NCBI RefSeq assembly: GCF_023502235.1
Contig: NZ_JAMFLY010000001.1
Coordinates: forward strand, 248,001-312,000
Reading direction: 5' to 3'
DNA from: Flagellimonas myxillae
Lineage (GTDB): Bacteria > Bacteroidota > Bacteroidia > Flavobacteriales > Flavobacteriaceae
DNA length: 64,000 bases
Position 1 is the stretch's first letter. Every line of letters begins with the position of its first letter. Positions 16,726 through 24,861 of the stretch are shown piece by piece. The translations under genes were made by a program, and so were the position numbers. The notes beneath the pieces are model-generated. The model made no database searches and was not told the origin of the DNA. It saw nothing but the letters and a program-made list of their open reading frames with translations.

Positions 16726-16875
16726 GATTTGCGTAATCGAATTGAATCCCGAACTTGATTCGGGATAAACCTGGTGAAAACCACCATCCACGATTTGCGT
16801 AATCGAATTGAATCCCGAACTTGATTCGGGATAAACCTGGTGAAAACCACCATCCACGATTTGCGTAATCGAATT
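16726..16875. repeat. 66-bp tandem repeat, two full copies and part of a third
   Basis: Units begin with GATTTGCGTAATCGAATT at 16726, 16792 and 16858. The first two are identical over 66 bp; the third diverges after 18 bp. Each full unit holds the hairpin ATCCCGAA-CTTGA-TTCGGGAT and a smaller GGTG/CACC stem. There are no unique spacers, so it is not a CRISPR array. Confidence 0.9.
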
Positions 16876-16947
16876 ACGTCCATCGAACCTGCCTTGCGCA
16901 GGGAAGATGGACAAAATCCTCTCATTTTTTTATCAAAGAACTAACGT

Positions 16948-16991
16948 CACTTCGAGTGTCCCAAACTTGTTTCGGGATGTATCGAGAAGTG
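16948..16991. repeat. REP-like imperfect palindrome
   Basis: Outer arms CACTTC/GAAGTG enclose TCCCAAA-CTTG-TTTCGGGA. The centre is related to the hairpin in the adjacent 66-bp repeat units. Elements with such a core are frequent in flavobacterial spacers; copy number here is one. Confidence 0.6.
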
Positions 16992-17219
16992 GGCGTTCCC
17001 CTTTTTGCTAAAACTCCAAAGGGTTGGGCTTTCGGTGGTACATGGTACCTAACCTCTATCCCTAACGCAAAATCATACAAATTCCGTACGTTTGCCATGC
17101 CTTTAAAACTAGACATGGCCCGCAAAGGTACCCCAAAAAGCATTCCAAAAAAAGTTTTGAAATCCTACAGTCAAAATGTTATGTTTGTAACATTGGTGAA
17201 TAGAAAAGTTATATAATTA

Positions 17220-18425
17220 ATGAAATTCGGAATTATTCAGGAGCGAAAATCTCCGCCGGACCGTCGTGTAGTATTATCCCCGGAAGAATGTAAAAATGTG
17301 TTGTCAGCCTTTCCAGAAGCACAGATTGAAGTGGAAACTTCCCCAATCCGGGTGTTTACAGACAAAGAATATTCCGAAAAAAATATTCCCGTGGTTCAAA
17401 GCATGAATGGTGCCGATGTGCTGCTCGGGGTTAAGGAGGTACCCATAGATTCGCTGATTCCAAATAAGAAATATTTCTTCTTTTCCCATACCATTAAAAA
17501 GCAACCGTACAATAGAAAACTGCTCCAAGCGATTTTGGACAAGAATATTGAACTATACGACCATGAGGTCATCACCAATTCGAAGGGACAGCGCTTGGTG
17601 GCTTTTGGACGGTATGCCGGAATTGTTGGAGCTTACAATGGTATGCGTGCGTATGGCCTAAAGTATGGGATTTTCCAATTGCCCAAGGCGGAGACGCTTA
17701 CAGATCAGCAGGCATTGATCTCGGAGCTCAAAAAGATAAAATTGCCCAATATCAAGATTTTGCTTACCGGCAGGGGACGGGTAGGGAATGGTGCCCGGGA
17801 GATGCTCGATGCCATGGATTTGAAACGGGTAAATGTGGGAGAATATCTTGCGGAAACCTTCGAAGAACCGGTCTATTGCCAAATAGATGCTTCGGAGTAC
17901 AACAAAAGGAAAGATGGGGTTCGGGGCAACAAGGCCGATTTTTTTGCCAATCCCGAAGCCTATAAATCCAATTTTTTTAGGTTTGCCGAAGTAACGGACT
18001 TTTATATTGCCGGGCATTTTTATGGCGATGGCGCGCCCTATCTATATACCCGGGAGGATGCCAAGCACCCAAATTTTAAGATAAAAGTAGTGGCCGATGT
18101 AAGTTGCGATATTGATGGTCCGGTAGCTTCAACCATTAAACCGAGTACCATAACCGACCCCATTTATGGTTATCATCCCACATCGGAAAAAGAAGTTGAT
18201 TTTAGGGATGAGGATGCCATTGCTGTAATGGCGGTGGATAATCTACCCTGCGAACTTCCCCGGGACGCCAGCAACGGATTTGGCGAGGCTTTTTCTAAAT
18301 ATGTGATCCCGGCTTTTTTCAACAATGATGAAGATGGGATTTTAGAACGCTCCAGAATGACCCAAAATGGAAAACTCACCAAGCAATACTCCTATTTACA
18401 GGATTACGTTGATGGCCTGGAATAG
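17220..18425 (+). CDS. NAD(P)-dependent saccharopine/lysine dehydrogenase-like oxidoreductase
   Basis: 401 residues. The N-terminal part (about 1-130) has the alanine dehydrogenase/transhydrogenase-type fold start KFGIIQERKSPPDRRVVLSP with the substrate-binding R and K residues. A nucleotide-binding segment follows near residue 180 (ILLTGRGRVGNGAREML), unusual in having TGRGRVG where GxGxxG is expected. The C-terminal part carries CDIDGPVASTIKPSTITDP as in saccharopine dehydrogenase (L-lysine-forming). The family interconverts saccharopine and lysine plus 2-oxoglutarate in lysine metabolism; the true substrate here is unproven. No operon partner; the gene converges with the PHP phosphoesterase. 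Confidence 0.85.
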   Translation: MKFGIIQERKSPPDRRVVLSPEECKNVLSAFPEAQIEVETSPIRVFTDKEYSEKNIPVVQSMNGADVLLGVKEVPIDSLIPNKKYFFFSHTIKKQPYNRKLLQAILDKNIELYDHEVITNSKGQRLVAFGRYAGIVGAYNGMRAYGLKYGIFQLPKAETLTDQQALISELKKIKLPNIKILLTGRGRVGNGAREMLDAMDLKRVNVGEYLAETFEEPVYCQIDASEYNKRKDGVRGNKADFFANPEAYKSNFFRFAEVTDFYIAGHFYGDGAPYLYTREDAKHPNFKIKVVADVSCDIDGPVASTIKPSTITDPIYGYHPTSEKEVDFRDEDAIAVMAVDNLPCELPRDASNGFGEAFSKYVIPAFFNNDEDGILERSRMTQNGKLTKQYSYLQDYVDGLE

Positions 18426-18447
18426 TTGACTAATCTTCACCTGCGGA

Positions 18448-19566
18448 CTATTCCGTACCAACTTCAATTTCCCATTCAATGGTTGGATGTTGTTTCGGGG
18501 CCATATACGTCCCAACAGCCTCCAAGGATAGCGTAATATTTTCCTTTTTCTCCAATGTTTTTATCTGCAATGTGGTACTTCCTTTGGCTGGAACGGTAAA
18601 CAGCGGCGGATGGGAATAAAATGTATAAGGCATTTTGTTCTGGAACAACAAGTCGCTGCTGGAATTGTTGGTTAGCGTAACCTTCAAAATGGAGGTCTTG
18701 TTGATATAAGCAATATCGCTGATTTCGATACAGGCTTTCAGCAACGGCTTAAGATACTCTTCCTTGCCTACCAACAATTCGTCGAACACGGCCACGGTCC
18801 TACCTGCCAAAAGAGCTTCTTTCAGGGCCGCTTTGGTTCTTTCTTTGGCAAAGACCAAGGTAATGGGGCGGGAATGTCCCTTTTCTTTAAAGTGCCAATC
18901 TATGAGACCATGGATATCACTGGTTCCCATGATGGTAAGGTTGTTTTCCAAGGCCATAGCTAAAGATTCCTCAGCATAATCCCCATCATTGATCACCTCA
19001 ATTCCATGGAGTTCGCCATTTTTGATTCTTTCCTTTTGGAAGTCGCTTAGTTTGGGGTTCCCATTTGGATTTTGTGGGTACCATGCCGGATGGTTCCAGA
19101 AAACGAAGGCATCTTGTTTTTTTGCCGAAGCAAAGGCGTCCTCAGCTTTGTCCACCAAAAGCTTGTTCGCATCCGTGACAAACAGGGCATTGCTATGTCC
19201 AATTGGGGCTCCCCGGGTAATCTCCGAACCAGAAATAACCATCAAATCGTGGGATTTAGCCTCATTAAGCGCAATTTGATATGCTCTATTTCGATCAGGA
19301 TGCGGTATATCTTCGGAATGGGGCTGGTATTCCAAATGCTCCGTGAGGGATACAGCATCCAAGTTATCCCGGAGGGCTTCCATAATCCTGATGGTGGGCC
19401 AAACATTTCCATCTGAAAAAACAGTGTGTTGGTGAAAGTCTGTGGTCAAAGTCTTGTACCCAGAGACATCCGGAAATGAAAAAGCGCGAGTGCTTTTATG
19501 GGAATGGTCCTGGGCATTTAGTGACAAACAAATTAAAAGAGCAAGGGAAAGAACTTGGATTTTCAT
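18448..19566 (-). CDS. Exported PHP-domain phosphoesterase (Sb-PDE family)
   Basis: 372 residues with a signal peptide (residues 1-19, ending LNAQ). The PHP metal-binding motifs are present: DFHQHTVFSDG near residue 43, LTEHLEYQPHSED, GSEITRG, FWNHPAWYP and GTSDIHGLIDW. The C-terminal 90 residues form a beta domain. This combination is that of the Sb-PDE family, named after a phosphodiesterase from Sphingobium acting on organophosphate diesters; in flavobacteria the natural substrate is probably a phosphodiester in the periplasm. Single gene. Confidence 0.88.
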   Translation of the reverse strand: MKIQVLSLALLICLSLNAQDHSHKSTRAFSFPDVSGYKTLTTDFHQHTVFSDGNVWPTIRIMEALRDNLDAVSLTEHLEYQPHSEDIPHPDRNRAYQIALNEAKSHDLMVISGSEITRGAPIGHSNALFVTDANKLLVDKAEDAFASAKKQDAFVFWNHPAWYPQNPNGNPKLSDFQKERIKNGELHGIEVINDGDYAEESLAMALENNLTIMGTSDIHGLIDWHFKEKGHSRPITLVFAKERTKAALKEALLAGRTVAVFDELLVGKEEYLKPLLKACIEISDIAYINKTSILKVTLTNNSSSDLLFQNKMPYTFYSHPPLFTVPAKGSTTLQIKTLEKKENITLSLEAVGTYMAPKQHPTIEWEIEVGTE

Positions 19567-19658
19567 AAGGTTGGTTTTTTCAAAAATACAAATCAGAAGG
19601 ATTGCCTAAGCGCGGATTACGGTTATTTCTGGGTTAAACCGAAACTTTTTTGTAAAAA

Positions 19659-19687
19659 AATCCGCCTCGGATACACCAAGGCGGATT
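19659..19687 (-). terminator. Rho-independent terminator after creD
   Basis: Stem AATCCGCCT/AGGCGGATT with an 11-base loop, followed on the minus strand by a run of T. It lies 14 bp after the creD stop codon. Confidence 0.8.
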
Positions 19688-19701
19688 CCGACCTAAACCA
19701 A

Positions 19702-21057
19702 CTATTGACCTCCAGACCAATCAATTTTTCTTGAAGTAAACATAATGGTGCCCAATATTAAAAATAACCCTATGCTTCCCACTAGCAAGGCGTAGTCTTC
19801 GAGCTGTATGATCACAAAAATGAAGGTGTACAAACTGAACATGGAACCTAGAACAAGCCAAGTGAACTTTGTATTTTTCAGAATGGATCGCGAATAAACA
19901 CTGATCAAGGCGACCACCGAAAATCCAGAGACCAAGTAGGCAAAAAAGAAGTTTTGGTGTTCGGATATCGAAATCAACAAAGTATAGAACATTACCAAGG
20001 CCAAACCAATCATTAAATATTGGAATGGATGGATGGAAATTTTACTGCTGATTTGAATTAAGAGAAACACCAAAAGTGTGAGTCCAATGATCATAAGGCC
20101 GTATTTACTGGTACGTTCCGTTTTTTGGTAATCGTCCACGGGTACAAGAAACTCGGTTCCAAAGGCATAGTCGGATAAATCGGGAAGCTTGTCATAGAAA
20201 TATTGCCCAAACCTCCGATTGGTTTCCAGTACCTTCCATTGGGCGCTAAAACCTTCCGGACCAATTTCCTTGCCCTCCACACTAGGGAGGAAATTTCCAT
20301 TAAAACTGGGGGAGTGCCAATTGGATTTCATAGATACCCGGGTCTCTTTACCGATAGGCACAAATTGGAAACTCTTACTCCCGTTGATGTTCAGAAGGGA
20401 AATAAAAGGAATTGGGGAATCCCGAAGCAATTCCAAGTTCTTTAGATGTCCAGATTCCAAAGTGTTCATATACGAATGGTCAAACTGGGGTTTTAATTCG
20501 TAATCCTGGGTTCCCAAGGTCACCTTTACCGTACTTGTGATACCTTTTAGATTACTGGTTTTATAGAGTAGCGTGGCCTTGTCCCAAAGAATGTTTTCTG
20601 GTTGGATCTCTTTGTCTTTGATATAGGCTTCGAGCTGGGCAAAGCTTCCGCTGATTTTGGTGTTTGCATTGAACACAACGGATTCATAGATGCCACGTTC
20701 CAGGGGTTGGGTCTCCACTTGGGAGTCCATATCCAGTTCCCAAGGAAAAAAATAGGCTTCGTGCCGTACCGGTTTTTGTGTTTTTACAAAGGCTTCAGCC
20801 TTGCTGTCAAATACCTTTTCTTCGACAAATACATGGTAGGGTAATTTTAAAATGGGTCCGTTCAACACAACCTGTTGCCCCCATTTGGTGTTGATTTCTT
20901 CAATGACCTCGTGCTGGCGGACGCCTCTTTCCCGGATAAGATCTTTTACAAATGCCAAGGGAATCAGTAAGATCAGGATCAGAAATCCCACCACAAGCAT
21001 TTTTGCTGAAATCGAGGTTTTGAACCAGTTTCCGATTTTTTGTTTTTGCGTATTCAT
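19702..21057 (-). CDS. creD: CreD family inner-membrane protein
   Basis: 451 residues. An N-terminal membrane helix (about 22-44) is followed by a large periplasmic domain (about 45-310) and then six closely spaced helices at the C-terminus (about 315-445), the layout of CreD. The opening WGQQVVLNGPILKLPY is typical of the family. In Enterobacteria CreD belongs to the CreBC regulon and affects envelope integrity; in Bacteroidetes its role is less clear. It follows the Coq4-like gene with only 2 bp between, so the two are one operon, probably controlled through the operator at 21575-21596. Confidence 0.92.
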   Translation of the reverse strand: MNTQKQKIGNWFKTSISAKMLVVGFLILILLIPLAFVKDLIRERGVRQHEVIEEINTKWGQQVVLNGPILKLPYHVFVEEKVFDSKAEAFVKTQKPVRHEAYFFPWELDMDSQVETQPLERGIYESVVFNANTKISGSFAQLEAYIKDKEIQPENILWDKATLLYKTSNLKGITSTVKVTLGTQDYELKPQFDHSYMNTLESGHLKNLELLRDSPIPFISLLNINGSKSFQFVPIGKETRVSMKSNWHSPSFNGNFLPSVEGKEIGPEGFSAQWKVLETNRRFGQYFYDKLPDLSDYAFGTEFLVPVDDYQKTERTSKYGLMIIGLTLLVFLLIQISSKISIHPFQYLMIGLALVMFYTLLISISEHQNFFFAYLVSGFSVVALISVYSRSILKNTKFTWLVLGSMFSLYTFIFVIIQLEDYALLVGSIGLFLILGTIMFTSRKIDWSGGQ

Positions 21058-21059
21058 AA

Positions 21060-21569
21060 TTATAGGGTTTTAGAAATGGATAATTTTTTAAAAGTTGGCT
21101 TTGGACAAGTCCCAAAGAAGACACTTCGCAGCTCCGTCAAAGAGGCGGTAAGTAGTTTTTCAAAGTCCAATTGGTAAAAGGCATTGGCCTTTTTTCCTTT
21201 TTGATAGCTCCTTAGGTAATACCCGATATACTCGGGAAGCAATAGGGTTCCCAATACGATGGCGCCTAGGAGATAGGGACTTCGTTTTCCATTGCCGAAG
21301 CATAAGTATTGTAGGGCAATTTCATCTTCCACTTGGGTGCCATATCCGGTTAGTACGTGGTACACATCGTGCCGTTCCACCTTGGGGATGAGTTCAAAAT
21401 TGTGGGCGGTTAAAAATTGCCCGAGTGCGTAACCCAGGGAGTGGGATGGAAGCTGCAACAGGGCCTCCCGATCCGTTTGCCAACCCGGATGGTGCTTGAA
21501 CCACTGGGTGTAGCGTTTTTGGGAATTTTCAAACAGCCATATAACAAGATGTTTTCTTAGTTTTTTCAT
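21060..21569 (-). CDS. Coq4-like protein
   Basis: 169 residues from the ATG at 21569; the upstream TTG at 21593 lies inside the operator. The central motif HDVYHVLTGYGTQVEDEIALQ contains the HDxxH ... E metal-ligand pattern of COQ4, which functions in ubiquinone biosynthesis. Flavobacteria use menaquinone, so a different lipid or isoprenoid-linked role is likely here (inference). Co-transcribed with creD. Confidence 0.75.
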   Translation of the reverse strand: MKKLRKHLVIWLFENSQKRYTQWFKHHPGWQTDREALLQLPSHSLGYALGQFLTAHNFELIPKVERHDVYHVLTGYGTQVEDEIALQYLCFGNGKRSPYLLGAIVLGTLLLPEYIGYYLRSYQKGKKANAFYQLDFEKLLTASLTELRSVFFGTCPKPTFKKLSISKTL

Positions 21570-21574
21570 TTTTA

Positions 21575-21596
21575 AAAGTACTTTGAAATACAAAGT
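21575..21596. promoter_or_regulatory. Operator AAAGTACTTTGAAAT-N-CAAAGT, copy 1
   Basis: Contains ACTTTG-N5-CAAAGT and the overlapping palindrome AAAGTACTTT, 5 bp before the ATG of the Coq4-like gene. It is identical to copy 2 at 22523-22544 except for one base, and has nearly the same distance to the start codon. The winged-helix protein encoded between them is the obvious candidate to bind. Confidence 0.65.
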
Positions 21597-21612
21597 GAAG
21601 TAATAAAAAAAT

Positions 21613-21909
21613 TTATGTTTGATTTTTAATGATATGTTCCAAGGCCTGAATATGTTTTTTAAAGGACAGCTTGCCCAATTTGGTCGCGGAATAACGCGTA
21701 TTGGGCTTTTTGCCGATAAAGGACTTTTCGATACGGATGTATTCGGCCTTTTCCAAGGTTTTGGTATGACTTGCCAGGTTCCCGTCGGTAACCTCGAGCA
21801 ACTCCTTCAATCGGTTGAAGTCGACTTCCTCATTGACCATGAGTATAGACATGATCCCCAACCGAATGCGATGATCAAATAGTTTGTTGATGTTGTCTAT
21901 AAGACCCAT
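21613..21909 (-). CDS. Winged-helix transcriptional regulator
   Basis: 98 residues, a single winged-helix domain of the MarR/ArsR-like type found in PF13601: HRIRLGIMSILMVNEEVDFN, then VTDGNLASHTKTLEKAEYI as the recognition helix and wing. It has no effector domain. It begins one base after the stop of the membrane protein gene, so translation is coupled. Two copies of an identical operator lie in front of this operon and of the Coq4-like/creD operon, so it probably represses both. Confidence 0.9.
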   Translation of the reverse strand: MGLIDNINKLFDHRIRLGIMSILMVNEEVDFNRLKELLEVTDGNLASHTKTLEKAEYIRIEKSFIGKKPNTRYSATKLGKLSFKKHIQALEHIIKNQT

Positions 21910-21910
21910 G

Positions 21911-22519
21911 CTATTGCTTTTCCTCCTTAAAATAAATCAAACTCCCGTAGATAATGTGCAAAAGTCCAAAACCTAATACCCAAAACCAAAATCCATAGCC
22001 AGGGAAGGCTGCACAGACCAATCCGAGTGCTATTTGAAGATAGCCGAGGTACCTTACCTTACCAATGGTGTACTTGGATGCATTTACCAAGGCCAACCCG
22101 TAAAAAATGAGCATCAGCGAAGCTGTAAGTCCGTAATGTTGGCTGTTTAGTTTTATCAGGATATAGATTCCACCCGTGAGCAAGGGAACCAAAAAATTGA
22201 CCAAAAGCCTACGTGTGGTTTCGTCCCATACTTTTTCGTTGTTCTTTTTGGCCTTTTTGGCACTGAGCAAATATGCAGTAACCGAGCTCAAAACCGCCAC
22301 GGTCAACAGAATGCCAACGATCATTTTAAAGTTCCAGCTGTGCACGGTTAGGGGGGCTTCCCTTTGGGGGATAAGATAAAAGTATGCTACGGCAGCGCCG
22401 GTTATTGCATAGAGGCCGGCCAGTATCCCGGAGAGGCCACTAAGGGAAATAAACCGTGAGGAACGATTCATCATGTCCTTTATTTGAGAAATGTCTTCCA
22501 AGTATTTTTTTGATTCCAT
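21911..22519 (-). CDS. Six-helix membrane protein, function unknown
   Basis: 202 residues. After a soluble 25-residue lead there are six predicted membrane helices (for example GLSGILAGLYAITGAAVAYF and IVGILLTVAVLSSVTAYLL) and a basic loop KKAKKNNEKVW. It is the first gene of a two-gene operon with the winged-helix regulator, an arrangement common in Bacteroidetes. It may be the sensor or anti-regulator partner, but this is inferred from linkage only. A TAACTTTG -7 box overlaps its operator (22539-22546), leaving a very short leader. Confidence 0.82.
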   Translation of the reverse strand: MESKKYLEDISQIKDMMNRSSRFISLSGLSGILAGLYAITGAAVAYFYLIPQREAPLTVHSWNFKMIVGILLTVAVLSSVTAYLLSAKKAKKNNEKVWDETTRRLLVNFLVPLLTGGIYILIKLNSQHYGLTASLMLIFYGLALVNASKYTIGKVRYLGYLQIALGLVCAAFPGYGFWFWVLGFGLLHIIYGSLIYFKEEKQ

Positions 22520-22522
22520 TTT

Positions 22523-22544
22523 AAAGTACTTTGAAATCCAAAGT
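22523..22544. promoter_or_regulatory. Operator AAAGTACTTTGAAAT-N-CAAAGT, copy 2, with -7 box
   Basis: Lies 3 bp before the ATG of the membrane protein gene. On the minus strand one arm forms part of TAACTTTG (22539-22546), a perfect -7 box, with TTG 18 nt upstream. Binding here would block the promoter directly. Confidence 0.65.
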
Positions 22545-22601
22545 TAAATGATTTTGTCAATCTACAAGGCTATTTTTCTTTTTTTTAAGATTTTCGGATG
22601 T

Positions 22602-23597
22602 TTACTGATCTAGCTTGAAGGCTATAATGGGTTTTTTGCCTATGTACAATATAAGTTGTTGCCCGTTCTTCAATTCTTCATCGATTTGCAGTTTGGAAAC
22701 GAAGAGATTATCCCCTTGCCTTTCCACGTCCATGTTTTTGATTCTTCCTCTTTTTTGATCAGAAAAAATGCGGTATTTCAATTGATTTCTTTTTGGAAAT
22801 TTTTCGAACGCAAATTCCAGCTCCAAATTTTCAGTTTGTTTAATCAAACCCTCCGTTAATGGGGCAAGCTCCACTTCTTTTTCAAAATAGGCCGGTAAAA
22901 AAATAGGTGCGGAGAAAAAAGTATTTAGCGATATGGGCTGTTCCAACAATTGCCATCGTCTTTTATCCGGAAAATGTTCCTTTATAAATGCCCCAGGGGC
23001 CGTGTCAAAATAGTGGTCATTGAATTTAGGGACAAAAACCTGTTTTGCCACATCTACGAAGCCGGCTGCCCATGTGGGATCCATCAACTTCCATTCGCTT
23101 TTTATTTTTACAGCGTTCCAAGAGTGGTTTTTATATACTTTTTCGCCATTTAGGGCCCTAATTTCCTCTTTGGCAATTCCCTGTATCACCTTGGATTCAA
23201 GCCCGAAGCGGTCGTACAATTCTTTTAAGATCATGGAATAATCAAAACAGACTCCCCTTCTGTTTTTAAATGCCTCTTTTGCTTTTTTGGCCCAAACCTT
23301 GTCCAATAACCTTACCCTTCCCCGTTCCGAATAGTAAATGATCTTTGTCTTCGGACTAAAAAGGTCGTCCAATGTTTTGCCGTAGCTAATGTTGCTGGCC
23401 ACCCACACAAAAGCGGCCCTGACACGGTCAATATCATAAACAAAATCTGATTTGATTTGAGCGGCGAGTAAATCAATGCTCTTAAAATGGGGATAATCCA
23501 AGACAATTTCGTCCACTTCATCATAGTTTTGCGCAATACAAAACGAGGAAATACACATAAATATGTAAAGTGCTATTTTAGGCATACGCGAGTACAT
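22602..23597 (-). CDS. Exported transglutaminase-like protein
   Basis: 331 residues, or 327 if the second Met (23585) is used; the signal peptide is the same (PKIALYIFMCISSFCIAQ). The transglutaminase-like triad is complete: Cys in RRGVCFDYSMI, His in YKNHSWNAVKI and Asp in LMDPTWAAG, between about residues 115 and 180. The C-terminal 100 residues form a beta domain. The protein is probably periplasmic and may act as a protease or cross-linking enzyme; substrate unknown. Its start codon is six bases from that of the divergent DUF1801 gene. Confidence 0.87.
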   Translation of the reverse strand: MYSRMPKIALYIFMCISSFCIAQNYDEVDEIVLDYPHFKSIDLLAAQIKSDFVYDIDRVRAAFVWVASNISYGKTLDDLFSPKTKIIYYSERGRVRLLDKVWAKKAKEAFKNRRGVCFDYSMILKELYDRFGLESKVIQGIAKEEIRALNGEKVYKNHSWNAVKIKSEWKLMDPTWAAGFVDVAKQVFVPKFNDHYFDTAPGAFIKEHFPDKRRWQLLEQPISLNTFFSAPIFLPAYFEKEVELAPLTEGLIKQTENLELEFAFEKFPKRNQLKYRIFSDQKRGRIKNMDVERQGDNLFVSKLQIDEELKNGQQLILYIGKKPIIAFKLDQ

Positions 23598-23603
23598 AAA
23601 GAT

Positions 23604-23969
23604 ATGAATCCTTCCGAAACCTATATTTTAAATCAAAAAGAACCGTTCAAATCAATTTTGCTACAGCTTCAGGTACTGATCGAATCGACCATCCCCCAAT
23701 TGGAGCTTAAATTTAAATATCGCATACCCTTCTATTATCTTGAAGGGAAACCGTTTTGCTATCTTAATGTGCCTTCCAAAAAGAACTTTGTGGATGTAGG
23801 GTTTTGGAGTGCGGCCCATCTAACGGTCCACACCGACAAAATGGTGACCGAAGGTCGCAAGGTGATGAAATCCCTTCGGTATTCGGAATTGGATCAGTTG
23901 GATGCCCAAGTGCTTATCGAGGTACTACAAAATGCCATGGAAGTCAATCACAAAGGGTTTTGGAAGTGA
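23604..23969 (+). CDS. DUF1801 family protein
   Basis: 121 residues from the ATG at 23604; the longer open frame upstream overlaps the divergent transglutaminase gene. The pattern ILLQLQVLIESTIPQLELKF, FYYLEGKPFCYLNV and FVDVGFWSAAHL is typical of the DUF1801/YdhG-like fold. The family is small, cytoplasmic and of unknown function. It ends one base before the kdsA stop on the other strand. Confidence 0.85.
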   Translation: MNPSETYILNQKEPFKSILLQLQVLIESTIPQLELKFKYRIPFYYLEGKPFCYLNVPSKKNFVDVGFWSAAHLTVHTDKMVTEGRKVMKSLRYSELDQLDAQVLIEVLQNAMEVNHKGFWK

Positions 23970-23970
23970 C

Positions 23971-24789
23971 TTAAAGCGCATTTATCGTTTTTCTAATAGC
24001 AACCAAATCGGTAAGCAATTTTTCCAGCAAGCTTAAATCCAGCATATTGGCCCCATCACTTTTGGCAGTTGCCGGGTCAAAATGGGTTTCCATAAAAAGG
24101 CCATCCACACCAGCTGCGATACCGGCTCTTGCCATAGTCCCAATTAATGCCGGTCTACCGCCGGTAACACCAGAAGATTGGTTGGGCTGCTGTAGACTGT
24201 GGGTCACATCCAAGACCACGGGGGCGTACTGCTTCATGGTGGGAATACCCCTAAAATCGACCACCATGTCCTGGTAGCCGAACATGGTGCCGCGATCGGT
24301 GATCCATGCTTTGTCACTCCCCGAATCAGCGATCTTCCTTACAGCATGTTGCATACTTTCAGGACTCATAAACTGTCCTTTTTTTAGGTTGACCACCTTC
24401 CCGGTTTTGGCAGCGGCAACGACCAAATCGGTTTGACGAACCAAAAAAGCGGGGATTTGAAGCACATCCACGTATTCGGCAGCCTTTTGGGCATCAGACA
24501 CCTCATGGATATCCGTTACCGTGGGAACCTTAAAGGTTTCCGAAACTTTTCGCAAAATTTTCAGGGCCTTTTCATCCCCAATTCCCGTAAAGGAATCGAT
24601 TCGGCTCCTATTCGCTTTTTTAAAACTCCCTTTAAACACATACGGAATTCCAAGCTTGTCCGTAAGGGCGACAACATGTTCGGCTATGCGCAAGGCCATA
24701 TCCTCGCCTTCAATAGCACAGGGTCCGGCCAAAAGAAAAAAATTGTCACTTTTTGTATGTTTTATCTGGGGAATTACGTCTAACTGCAT
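23971..24789 (-). CDS. kdsA: 3-deoxy-8-phosphooctulonate synthase
   Basis: 272 residues, full length. KdsA condenses phosphoenolpyruvate with arabinose 5-phosphate to Kdo 8-phosphate for the LPS core. Visible family motifs are LLAGPCAIEGEDMALR, FKGSFKKANRSR, VTDIHEVSD, RQTDLV, KKGQFMSPE and ALIGTMARAGIAAGVDGLFMETH. The Cys in GPCAIE is conserved in both metal-dependent and metal-independent forms. A TATTTTTG -7 box at 24806-24813 lies 17 bp upstream of the ATG. No operon partner. Confidence 0.97.
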   Translation of the reverse strand: MQLDVIPQIKHTKSDNFFLLAGPCAIEGEDMALRIAEHVVALTDKLGIPYVFKGSFKKANRSRIDSFTGIGDEKALKILRKVSETFKVPTVTDIHEVSDAQKAAEYVDVLQIPAFLVRQTDLVVAAAKTGKVVNLKKGQFMSPESMQHAVRKIADSGSDKAWITDRGTMFGYQDMVVDFRGIPTMKQYAPVVLDVTHSLQQPNQSSGVTGGRPALIGTMARAGIAAGVDGLFMETHFDPATAKSDGANMLDLSLLEKLLTDLVAIRKTINAL

Positions 24790-24805
24790 GCGCTAAGGAT
24801 TTGTG

Positions 24806-24813
24806 CAAAAATA
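24806..24813 (-). promoter_or_regulatory. -7 box of the kdsA promoter
   Basis: TATTTTTG on the minus strand, a perfect TAnnTTTG match with a short leader to the kdsA ATG. Confidence 0.6.
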
Positions 24814-24861
24814 CCATTTTGGTAAGTATTGCTATCTTAGAAAGCACCAAATTAACCTACA

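Larger units (their letters stand above)
16704..17219. other. Gene-free, repeat-rich spacer
   Basis: 516 bp between ssrA and the dehydrogenase gene. It contains the ssrA promoter, the 66-bp tandem repeat and a REP-like palindrome. The short open frames here on both strands overlap each other, consist of repeat sequence and have no plausible start context; I treat them as non-coding. Confidence 0.7.

Noticed and set aside
16726..16875. Possible CRISPR array
   Set aside because: Units are contiguous tandem copies without unique spacers, and no cas genes are present.
16922..17216. Short open frames on both strands of 60-90 codons
   Set aside because: They overlap each other and the REP-like palindrome, begin inside repeats and have no promoter or protein features; they are read-throughs of repeat DNA.
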